Assembly: GCA_031257235.1 (NCBI GenBank)
Contig: JAIRPA010000213.1
Coordinates: 1-28,228 of the forward strand
Reading direction: 5' to 3'
From: Burkholderiales bacterium
GTDB lineage: Bacteria > Pseudomonadota > Gammaproteobacteria > Burkholderiales > Casimicrobiaceae
Length of the DNA: 28,228 nt
The notes under the pieces: generated by a model
What the model saw: the letters and a program-made list of their open reading frames with translations, nothing else
Database searches by the model: none
Told to the model about the DNA's origin: nothing
Made by a program: the position numbers and the translations under genes
Shown: positions 7,988-14,531 of the stretch, piece after piece
How the letters are laid out: each line of letters begins with the position of its first letter
Numbering within the stretch: position 1 is the stretch's first letter

Positions 7988-8708
7988 AACACATTTTGGT
8001 TTTGAGAAAGTTCAAACCGAAGAAAAAGCCAAGCGCGTCGAACAGGTTTTTGCGGACATTGCCAAAAACTACGATCTCATCAACGACTTGGCGTCGTTGG
8101 GCTTGCATCGTTATTGGAAACGCCGCGCCATTGCCGGCGTTTCTTCAAGCCGTCCACATCGCGTGGTGGATTTGGCGGGAGGCACCGGTGACTTAACGCG
8201 GCTGATGATGACGCAATCGCCGGAGTCTTTGGTGATTTTGTCGGACATCAATCAAGCCATGCTCATGGCGGGCGGCGAAAAACTTCATCGCGAAAATCTT
8301 CATCCGCCGCTTCTTCAATGTGATGCGGAATCCCTGCCGTTTGAAGATGCGTCGGTGGATTTAATCATGATTGGGTTTGGGTTGCGCAATGTCACGCATA
8401 AACTTCGCGCGTTAAAAGAAATGCGTCGCGTGTTGCGCCGACAAGGGCAGGTGCTGGTGTTGGAGTTTTCTCGTGTTGCCGCCGCCTTAAAACCGTTTTA
8501 CGAGGTGTACAGCTTTCATGTTTTGCCTTTGCTCGGTAAATGGTTGGCGGGGAACGAAGCCGGGTATCGTTATCTGGTGGAATCCATACGAATGCACCCC
8601 GATCAAGCCACACTCGCCGCGATGATGCGGGAAGCAGGATTTGCGCGCGTTTCTTACACCAATCTTACCGCGGGGATTGTGGCGATACATACGGGGTTTG
8701 TTGAATAG
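7980..8708 (+). CDS. ubiE: Ubiquinone/menaquinone C-methyltransferase UbiE
   Basis: A 242-residue SAM-dependent methyltransferase that performs the C-methylation in ubiquinone and (where present) menaquinone synthesis. Typical elements in order: THFGFEKVQTEEKAKRVEQVF at the N-terminus, YDLINDLASLGLHRYWKR, SAM motif I VVDLAGGTGDLT (62-73), IGFGLRNVTHKLRALKEM (motif around residue 130), LVLEFSRV, and a C-terminus of TAGIVAIHTGFVE. The ATG at 7980 follows GAGAAAAAG; an in-frame TTG at 7956 is possible but lacks a better ribosome site. The translational overlap with the DUF971 gene suggests an operon. The quinone made here could serve the psrABC complex encoded just upstream. Confidence 0.94.
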   Translation: MGETHFGFEKVQTEEKAKRVEQVFADIAKNYDLINDLASLGLHRYWKRRAIAGVSSSRPHRVVDLAGGTGDLTRLMMTQSPESLVILSDINQAMLMAGGEKLHRENLHPPLLQCDAESLPFEDASVDLIMIGFGLRNVTHKLRALKEMRRVLRRQGQVLVLEFSRVAAALKPFYEVYSFHVLPLLGKWLAGNEAGYRYLVESIRMHPDQATLAAMMREAGFARVSYTNLTAGIVAIHTGFVE

Positions 8709-8715
8709 GTGGGGG

Positions 8716-9031
8716 GCCAAAAGTAAAACCCTACACTCGCGGGTTCGGCAAAAAGTAAAACCCTACTTTTTGCCGGTAGGAATGACCAAAAAAGTACGGG
8801 CAAAGCCCGATACTTTTTTGTATAAACGGCGGAAAAACCGGATTGCGGATCAAGTCCGCAATGACGACGCTCTGATCCCTGACCTCTGATTCCCGAATCC
8901 CAATCTGGTTTTATCGCCTTTCCCGCAAAAAAGTATCCGGCTTTGCCGGTATTTTTTTGCTAACTATTGCCGGCAAAAAGTAGGTTTTTACTTTTTGCCG
9001 AAACCCTGATTTCTGACCTCTGATCCCTGAA
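8716..9031. repeat. Composite repeat, ubiE-downstream copy (full A-B-core-B'-A')
   Basis: The clearest complete copy. An outer half-arm CCAAAAGTAAAACCC (8717-) comes first, then A (8746-8775), B with core CGGGC-aaa-GCCCG (8787-8820), TATAAACGGCGG, a REP hairpin ATTGCGGA/TCCGCAAT (8842-8862), and heptads (8870-8894). Then inverted B' with core CCGGC-ttt-GCCGG (8925-8960), A' (8971-9000) and heptads (9003-9031). The A-B and B'-A' halves are mirror images around the REP/heptad core. It begins 8 bp after the ubiE stop. Confidence 0.9.
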
Positions 9032-9041
9032 CCCCCGAAAG

Positions 9042-9444
9042 ATCAATGCTCATCATTTGCTTTTACATCAGCAGAAATTCAGCAGGATTGTTGCGCCATC
9101 AACAGGTAACCCCTTTCTTTTAATGCCTGCCGGTTTTATGGGATACCGCTTAAAAATACTTTGAATACAAAAAAAGCGTTGATTTTTTTGTCGGATCAAA
9201 CGCATCCACACAAAGATGAGGTTGATGATTTAAATGGTTTTGAAGGCGTCAAAATAGGGCAACTATGGAATAACGCCCCTATGAAAACACAAGTCATGTG
9301 TTGGATATCGCCGATGATGTTGTCGCCTCAATGAGGGATTCAATCACAATATTAAATACTTATAGACACACGATCTCTATCGTGTGCGGCGGAGGGGTTC
9401 TAAAGAATGCTTTTAATCGGTGGCACGAGCCATGCTCAATATAA
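9042..9444 (+). pseudogene. Possible decayed protein gene (frameshifted remnant), family not recognised
   Basis: Three overlapping open stretches in different plus-strand frames read like pieces of one protein. From 9042 to 9161 a frame carries FSRIVAPSTGNPFLLMPAG. From 9110 to 9331 a second carries KKALIFLSDQTHPHKDEVDD and GFEGVKIGQLWNNAP. From 9274 to 9441 a third carries YENTSHVLDIADDVVASM and HTISIVCGGGVLKNAF. The last switch falls in a run of four C near 9276-9279, where a one- or two-base slip would join NNAP to YENTS. The VCGGGVLKNA piece resembles the glycine-rich segment of some kinases or actin-fold proteins, but I cannot name a family. No intact start with a ribosome site was found. 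Confidence 0.35.
9367..9386. other. Perfect 8-bp stem-loop upstream of the ssuD-like gene
   Basis: CACACGAT, a CTCT loop and ATCGTGTG. It could be a leader hairpin or an operator-like dyad about 160 bp before the monooxygenase start. It also lies inside the suspected pseudogene, so it may be incidental. Confidence 0.3.
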
Positions 9445-9460
9445 GAGCAGGATTCATGGG

Positions 9461-9497
9461 GTTCGGCAAAAAGCGGGGTGGTTACTTTTTGCCGAAC
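9461..9497. repeat. Solitary A palindrome in the leader of the ssuD-like gene
   Basis: GTTCGGCAAAAAG (9461-9473) pairs perfectly with CTTTTTGCCGAAC (9485-9497) around an 11-base loop. It is the A module without B, REP or heptads, and ends 37 bp before the AGGAG ribosome site. Confidence 0.85.
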
Positions 9498-9545
9498 TCA
9501 AAAGGGATGGAGTCCTTGGCACAAACATATTGATAGGAGTTTTTC

Positions 9546-10712
9546 ATGAGTTCTATTCCAAATATTTTTTGGTTTTTACCGACCGGCGGCGATGGTCGGT
9601 ATCTGGGGCGTTCCAAAGTCGCGCGTCCCGTGAGCAATGCTTATCTGCGACAAATTGCCACGACTGCCGAATTCTTAGGGTACGACGGTTTATTGATACC
9701 GACCGGAAGCGGCAATTTAGACCCTTTTCTCACGGCGGCAACTCTTGCCAACGTGACGCATAAAATTAAATTGTTGTTGGCGTTACGTCCAAGCGCCGAG
9801 GGGAATCCTGTGGTATTCGCACGAAAAATCGCAACCTTGGACGAGGCATTGAATGGGCGTTTGATTTTAAATGTCGTGCCGGGCGCGTGGTCTGAAGAAT
9901 TAAAAGCTGAGGGTGTGTTTTTAAGTCACGACGAACGTTATGAGCTTGCGGACGAATTTATTGATTTGTGGAAACGGTTGACCTTAGGCGAAACGGTCAC
10001 GTACAAAGGAAAATATTTTCATGTTGAAAACGGACGCAGTCTTTTTTCGACCGTCAGCGATCCTCATCCGCCGCTTTATTTTGGCGGCAGTTCTCCCATC
10101 GCACATGAGTTTGCGGCAAAACACATCGACGCTTATCTGACATGGGGCGAACCGCCGGATCAAGTCGCCGAAAAAATCCGCGACGTGAAAGCCAAAGCAA
10201 AAGCGCGCGGGCGCGAGATACGTTTTGGCGTGCGTTTTCAGGTCATTGTTCGAGAAACCGAAGAAGAAGCCGTCAAAGCGGCGGCGTCGTTGATCAGCCA
10301 TTTAGACGATCACTTAATTGCGCAGGCGCAAGAACACCAACGCGCCAGTGACAGTGTCGGTCAATCGCGCATCACCGCTTTGCACGGCGGCGACAGGAAA
10401 AAACTTTGGATTGCGCCCAATCTGTGGGCGGGGGTGGGGCTGGTGCGTGGCGGCGCCGGGACGGCGTTGGTCGGCAGTCCGCAACAAATTGTCGATCGTT
10501 TACGCGAGTATCAAGCCTTAGGCGCGGATACTTTCGTGCTTTCGGGTTATCCGCATTTAGAAGAAGCCGCAAGGTTTGCCGAATTGGTTTTCCCGCTTTT
10601 GGGCAAAGAGTCGTTTGTGGCGGAAGGCAATGTGATCACCGGCGGTGCGTTTGATGTTCCCATCACCCGCGCCAATCGACAGGCGGCAACGCTTTTGAAA
10701 AAAGCGGCATAG
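9546..10712 (+). CDS. ssuD: SsuD-like FMNH2-dependent sulfonate monooxygenase, divergent active site
   Basis: A 388-residue bacterial luciferase-fold enzyme. SsuD uses reduced FMN and oxygen to release sulfite from alkanesulfonates. The match is strong along the length: FWFLPTGGDGRYLG, PLYFGGSS, YLTWGEPP (Trp200), FGVRFQVIVRET (Arg230), NLWAGVGLVRGGAGTALVG (Arg301) and VLSGYPHLEEA (Tyr335). Compared from memory with E. coli SsuD, three active-site positions differ: His11 is Gly14, Cys54 is Asn57, and His228 is Gln232. The stretch LNVVPGAWSEELKAEG replaces LVTG-type sequence. The ATG has AGGAG six bases upstream. No ssuE reductase, ssuABC transporter or sulfur regulator lies nearby, so the gene is isolated. 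It may act on a different sulfonate or related substrate; the symbol reflects the family only. Confidence 0.82.
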   Translation: MSSIPNIFWFLPTGGDGRYLGRSKVARPVSNAYLRQIATTAEFLGYDGLLIPTGSGNLDPFLTAATLANVTHKIKLLLALRPSAEGNPVVFARKIATLDEALNGRLILNVVPGAWSEELKAEGVFLSHDERYELADEFIDLWKRLTLGETVTYKGKYFHVENGRSLFSTVSDPHPPLYFGGSSPIAHEFAAKHIDAYLTWGEPPDQVAEKIRDVKAKAKARGREIRFGVRFQVIVRETEEEAVKAAASLISHLDDHLIAQAQEHQRASDSVGQSRITALHGGDRKKLWIAPNLWAGVGLVRGGAGTALVGSPQQIVDRLREYQALGADTFVLSGYPHLEEAARFAELVFPLLGKESFVAEGNVITGGAFDVPITRANRQAATLLKKAA

Positions 10713-10715
10713 GGG

Positions 10716-10976
10716 GCGCGCCCAAAAGTAAACCCCTACACTCGGCGGCAAAAAGTGGACCTTTTTGCCGGAAATAATTTCCAAAAAAGGACAGGGAGAC
10801 CCTGATCCTTTTTTGTAGGAAAGGCGATAAAACCGGATTGCGCGTCCGCCGCTTTACAGCGGCGTGTGGATTCTGCGACTTCGGCACTTCGTGCCTTCGC
10901 GCAGAATGACGGAGTGTCTGATCTCTAACCACTAACCACTAACCACTGATTCCTGATTCCTGACCTCTGATTCCTG
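10716..10976. repeat. Composite repeat with the longest heptad array, ssuD-downstream copy
   Basis: It starts 4 bp after the stop with the outer half-arm CGCCCAAAAGTAAACCCC. Then come a short-loop A (10746-10770), B with core AGGG-aga-CCCT inside GGA/TCC (10782-10815), hairpin CGCCGCT/AGCGGCG (10847-10864), and REP ATTCTGCG/CGCAGAAT (10870-10907). The heptad array at 10918-10976 has 8 complete units in perfect 7-bp register: CTGATCT, three CTAACCA, two CTGATTC, CTGACCT and CTGATTC. No inverted B'-A' half follows. Confidence 0.9.
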
Positions 10977-11026
10977 TTTAGCCGGCGCGATAAATAAAAA
11001 TTATCCCTCCCACAAAATCATACAAT

Positions 11027-11055
11027 TTGTCGGTGTGGTGTTTCTTCTTTATGAT
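11027..11055 (+). promoter_or_regulatory. Candidate sigma-70 promoter of katA
   Basis: TTGTCG (11027-11032), a 17-bp spacer and TATGAT (11050-11055), which match the consensus at 4/6 and 5/6. Transcription would start near 11062, giving a leader of about 120 bases. No OxyR or Fur site could be assigned by eye. Confidence 0.5.
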
Positions 11056-11181
11056 GCGATGGCGCCGGTGAATAAAACGTTTAAGGCTTGACGGTTTTTT
11101 GTTCCTTGTTTTAACGGGTTTTTACCGGAGGGGTTAGCCATTCATTTTTAAGCTTTCTTACCTTTTATAGGAGTAACAACC

Positions 11182-12750
11182 ATGACCACCAAACCCGCGA
11201 ACAAAAAGACCGCCGCGCCGGCGCCCGTTCCGACGCCGCCCACCGATCACAAACTCACCACGCAAGCCGGCGCGCCCGTGCCCAACAACACCGATTCCAT
11301 CACCGTAGGCAGACGTGGTCCCATTGCCTTGCAAGATACTTGGCTTTTAGAAAAGCTGGCGCACTTTGACCGCGAAGTGATCCCGGAGCGTCGAATGCAC
11401 GCCAAAGGGTCAGGCGCATTCGGCACCTTTAAAGTCACCCACGACATTACCCAATACACTGCCGCAAAATTATTTGCCGAAGTCGGGAAAGAAACGCCGG
11501 TGTTCGTGCGTTTTTCGACCGTGGCCGGCGAACGCGGCGCGGCGGATGCAGAGCGCGACATTCGCGGCTTTGCCACCAAGTTTTATACGGAAGAGGGCAA
11601 TTGGGATTTGGTGGGCAACAACACGCCCGTCTTTTTCATTCGAGACCCGCACAAGTTTCCCGACTTAAACCATGCCGTCAAACGCGACCCGAAAACCAAC
11701 TGCCGCAGCGCCCAAAACAATTGGGATTATTGGAGTTGTCTGCCTGAGGCTTTGCATCAAGTCACCATCACGATGAGTGATCGCGGCTTGCCTGCCGGGT
11801 ATCGCCACATGCACGGGTTTGGCTCACACACGTTCTCGTTCATCAATAAGAAAAAAGAATTGGTCTGGGTGAAATTTCATTGGGTCTGCCAACAACCCAT
11901 TAAAAATTGGACGGATGCCGAAGCCGCCGCCGTGATCGCCAACGACCGCGAAAGCTCGCAACGCGATCTTTTTGAAGCCATCGAGCGCGGTGAGTTTCCG
12001 AAATGGCAATTGAGCATTCAGATCATGACCCAACAACAGGCCAAAGACTATTTTGAAAATCCCTTCGATATCACCAAAGTTTGGAGTCACAAACAATTTC
12101 CGTTGATTCCCGTCGGGATGATGGAGTTAAACAAAAATCCCGAAAACTACTTTGCCGATGTCGAACAGGCGGCGTTTAATCCTGCCAACGTCGTCCCCGG
12201 GATTAGTTTTTCGCCGGATAAGCTGTTGCAGGGGCGTCTTTTTTCTTATGGAGACGCACATCGTTATCGCTTGGGCGTCAACCACGGGTTAATTCCCGTG
12301 AATCAGGCCGTGTGTCCCGTCCATTCTTATCACCGTGACGGCATGATGCGCACCGACGGCAACTACGGCGCCGCCAAAGGCTATACCCCGAATACCGTCG
12401 GCGAATGGGTGGAGCAGGGAAGCTATACCGATTATGTCGACCCGGCTTTGCTTTGGGAGGGGACGGTGGATCGCCATTCCCCCTATGAAGACAAGGACGA
12501 TGATTGTTATCGGCAAGCCGGCGATCTTTGGCGTTTGATCACCGACGACAAGAAAAAACTACTGATCGAAAACACCGCCCGCAATATGGAAGGGGTGAGC
12601 AAAAACATTAAGTTGCGCCACACCGCTCATTGTTTCCTCGCGGACAAACACTATGGTGAGGCACTCGCCGCCGCGATGTCGTTGGATATTAAAGAAGTCG
12701 CAAGATTAGCCGCGATGCCGTTGAAGGAAAGACTTCAGGCGACGACATAA
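11182..12750 (+). CDS. katA: Monofunctional haem catalase (small-subunit, clade 3 type)
   Basis: A 522-residue catalase that splits hydrogen peroxide to water and oxygen. The catalytic His73 lies in ERRMHAKGSGAFG, the catalytic Asn146 in VGNNTPVFFIRDPHKFPD, and the proximal haem-ligand Tyr356 in RLFSYGDAHRYRLG. The segment PEALHQVTITMSDRGLP with GYRHMHGFGSHTFSFIN is the usual small-subunit core. The length excludes large-subunit KatE types (about 750). An N-terminal run rich in Ala, Pro, Thr and Lys (residues 1-24) precedes the core and does not look like a signal peptide. The AGGAG at 11169-11173 supports the ATG at 11182. It is transcribed alone, after a promoter-like region, and is followed by a REP hairpin. 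It protects against peroxide, notable in an organism that also carries anaerobic respiratory genes. Confidence 0.95.
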   Translation: MTTKPANKKTAAPAPVPTPPTDHKLTTQAGAPVPNNTDSITVGRRGPIALQDTWLLEKLAHFDREVIPERRMHAKGSGAFGTFKVTHDITQYTAAKLFAEVGKETPVFVRFSTVAGERGAADAERDIRGFATKFYTEEGNWDLVGNNTPVFFIRDPHKFPDLNHAVKRDPKTNCRSAQNNWDYWSCLPEALHQVTITMSDRGLPAGYRHMHGFGSHTFSFINKKKELVWVKFHWVCQQPIKNWTDAEAAAVIANDRESSQRDLFEAIERGEFPKWQLSIQIMTQQQAKDYFENPFDITKVWSHKQFPLIPVGMMELNKNPENYFADVEQAAFNPANVVPGISFSPDKLLQGRLFSYGDAHRYRLGVNHGLIPVNQAVCPVHSYHRDGMMRTDGNYGAAKGYTPNTVGEWVEQGSYTDYVDPALLWEGTVDRHSPYEDKDDDCYRQAGDLWRLITDDKKKLLIENTARNMEGVSKNIKLRHTAHCFLADKHYGEALAAAMSLDIKEVARLAAMPLKERLQATT

Positions 12751-12763
12751 AGGGGGCTACGCC

Positions 12764-12868
12764 CATCAGGGATCAGGGATCAGGAACACCGTCATTCTGC
12801 GACTTCGCTTTGCTACGCGCAGAATGACGCCCCCTGATCCCTGACATCTGATTCCTGACCCCTGACCG
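12764..12868. repeat. Inverted heptad arrays flanking a REP hairpin between katA and mltA
   Basis: Three left-facing heptads (CATCAGG, two GATCAGG; 12764-12784), then GTCATTCTGCG/CGCAGAATGAC (12791-12801 with 12818-12828). Five right-facing heptads follow (12834-12868: CTGATCC, CTGACAT, CTGATTC, CTGACCC, CTGACCG). The two heptad blocks can pair, giving one long hairpin that could end katA transcripts. A and B modules are absent. Confidence 0.88.
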
Positions 12869-12871
12869 GCG

Positions 12872-12877
12872 TACAAT
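12872..12877 (+). promoter_or_regulatory. Candidate -10 box of mltA very close to the start codon
   Basis: TACAAT ends only 7 bp before the mltA ATG. CTGATT at 12848-12853, part of the heptad array, would be a poor -35 at 18-bp spacing. No ribosome site is visible, so a leaderless or near-leaderless transcript is possible. Confidence 0.35.
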
Positions 12878-12884
12878 ACCCCCC

Positions 12885-14069
12885 ATGAAACAGACCACAC
12901 CTATTTTTATTGGACGAATCCTTTTTCTTTTATTTCTTTTAACCTTGTCGGGATGTAAATCCTTGCCCGTCGAGCCGCAAATGCGGTTTGACGCGGTGTC
13001 GTGGAATGATCTTTCCGGTTGGCGGGAGGATGCCTTAAATGAAGCCTTTCCCGCTTGGCTTTTGAGTTGCCGCGCTTTGACCAAAAGTACGAAATCGCGC
13101 GCTCAATGGGAAAACGTCTGCAACGTGGCGCAAAAGATCGACCCCGACAATCCTATTCAAGTACGCGCGTATTTTGAACAATACTTTGTGCCGCACCGCG
13201 TGATCGTTGAAAGTCAGGCATCCGGCGTGGTGCGGGAAGGCTTGATCACCGGGTATTACGAACCGATTGTGCATGGTAGCCGCGTGCCCACCGAACGATT
13301 CCGCTATCCCGTGTATGCGCGTCCCGATGATCTTCTGACCGTTGAATTAGATGCCTTATTTCCCGAATTAAAAGGCAAAGTCGTGCGCGGGCGTTTGGTC
13401 GGCAATAAAGTTGTGCCGTATTTTCCGCGCGAGACTTTGGATCAACCCCACGCGCGCGTCAACGCCTTGGTGCTTTGCTACATGGAAGACATCATGGATG
13501 TTTTCTTTCTTCAGGTGCAAGGCTCCGGGCGGGTGTTGTTGGAGGACGGCACTTTATTGCGCGTCGGCTACAGTGACCAAAACGGTCATCCGTATCGCGC
13601 CATCGGTGGGGTGTTGGTGGCGCGGGGAGAAATTCCGAAAGAAAAAATGTCGATGCAGGCAATACGGCGTTGGGGAGAAGAGCATCCCAAAGCCGTCCCC
13701 GAACTTTTAAATCAAAACCCCAGCTATGTGTTTTTCCGTGAATTGCCGCCCTCAACCGATGCGCTTGACTTGTCGGTCAACGGGCCGATCGGCGCCTTGG
13801 GCGTGCCGCTTTTGGCCAACCGCGCCATTGCGGTTGACCGCAATAAACTTCCCTTGGGCGCGCCCGTCTTCATCGCAACCACCTTGCCTGACCAAACGCC
13901 TCTTAAACGGTTGACGATGGCGCAAGATACGGGCGGCGCGATTGCCGGTGCTTTACGCGCGGATTTCTTTTTTGGGTCAGGAGACGGCGCAGGCGCGTTG
14001 GCAGGCGAAATGAAAAACGCGGGACAACTGTGGGTTTTGTTGCCTAAAGACGGGTTCGCCCAAAAGTGA
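12885..14069 (+). CDS. mltA: Membrane-bound lytic murein transglycosylase A, lipoprotein
   Basis: A 394-residue outer-membrane lipoprotein that cleaves the MurNAc-GlcNAc bond of peptidoglycan with formation of the 1,6-anhydro product. The signal peptide ends in the lipobox LSGC with Cys24 as the lipidation site. The MltA domain (about 110-290) contains LITGYYEPIVHGSR, FLQVQGSGRVLLEDG and VGYSDQNGHPYRAIG. The C-terminal 3D domain holds LTMAQDTGGAI with the catalytic Asp348, followed by ADFFFGSGDGAG. Homologues end soon after the WVLLPK segment. Here the last residues, GFAQK, and the TGA are encoded by TTCGCCCAAAAGTGA, the left arm of the composite repeat. No Shine-Dalgarno is seen before the ATG. 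Confidence 0.93.
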   Translation: MKQTTPIFIGRILFLLFLLTLSGCKSLPVEPQMRFDAVSWNDLSGWREDALNEAFPAWLLSCRALTKSTKSRAQWENVCNVAQKIDPDNPIQVRAYFEQYFVPHRVIVESQASGVVREGLITGYYEPIVHGSRVPTERFRYPVYARPDDLLTVELDALFPELKGKVVRGRLVGNKVVPYFPRETLDQPHARVNALVLCYMEDIMDVFFLQVQGSGRVLLEDGTLLRVGYSDQNGHPYRAIGGVLVARGEIPKEKMSMQAIRRWGEEHPKAVPELLNQNPSYVFFRELPPSTDALDLSVNGPIGALGVPLLANRAIAVDRNKLPLGAPVFIATTLPDQTPLKRLTMAQDTGGAIAGALRADFFFGSGDGAGALAGEMKNAGQLWVLLPKDGFAQK

Positions 14070-14467
14070 GGCAGGAATCAGAAAGTTCGGCAAAAAGTAA
14101 AAACCTACTTTTTGCCGGAAGTAATTTCCAAAAAAGTACCGGCGAAGCCGGATACTTTTTTGCGTAGGGGCGAGGCTTGCCTCGCCCGAAAAGCGCAAAC
14201 CCCCGTCAGGCTTCGCCTGCCACCCCCTTTTATAAAGGGGGCTGGATTCTGCGACTTCGTTTGCTAAAGCAAACTGCGCGCTTAAATGACGGAGCTCTGA
14301 TTCCTGACCTCTTATCCCTGAAACGCAGAATCCACGTCGCTTTTCCTACAAAAAATCGTCGGGGTCCCCCCGCGATTTTTTGGAAATCCCTTCCGCCCAA
14401 CCCGAACTGCCCAAAAGTAGGGGTTTACTTTTGGGCATAGGGTGTAGGGTTTTACTTTTGGGCGCCC
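14060..14467. repeat. Composite repeat, mltA-downstream copy (full, about 400 bp)
   Basis: It begins inside the mltA 3' end. Parts: CGCCCAAAAGTGA arm; one heptad; A of GGC type (14088-14117); B core CCGGC-gaa-GCCGG (14129-14162); hairpin GGGCGAGGC/GCCTCGCCC (14168-14187); palindrome CCCCCTTTTATAAAGGGGG (14223-14241); REP from GGATTCTGCG (14243-14290); heptads (14295-14321). Inverted B' follows with core CGGGG-tcc-CCCCG (14349-14382), then A' of CCC type (14408-14437) and an inverted outer half-arm (14441-14467). The left A is GGC-type and the right is CCC-type, so the two ends are of different subfamilies. Confidence 0.9.
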
Positions 14468-14474
14468 TTGATAA

Positions 14475-14503
14475 TTGCCGAGACCTCGCCCCTCCTTTAT
14501 AAT
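14475..14503 (+). promoter_or_regulatory. Sigma-70 promoter upstream of the CobD/CbiB-like gene
   Basis: TTGCCG (14475-14480), a 17-bp spacer and a perfect TATAAT (14498-14503). Transcription would start near 14510, about 22 bases before the ATG. It lies 7 bp beyond the composite repeat. Confidence 0.7.
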
Positions 14504-14531
14504 CTGCGCTTCAACCATTCTATTTCTAACC

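Noticed and set aside
9361..9545. Sulfur-responsive riboswitch (SAM or SAH type) in the ssuD leader
   Set aside because: Stem-loops are present, but the conserved core of those classes was not found, and the region overlaps protein-like frames.
9407..9763. 118-codon plus-strand frame starting MLLIGGTSHAQYK
   Set aside because: It runs through the lone A palindrome and into ssuD in another frame; there is no ribosome site or known motif.
10918..10976. CRISPR-like array
   Set aside because: The repeat period is 7 bp without unique spacers, and no cas gene is present.
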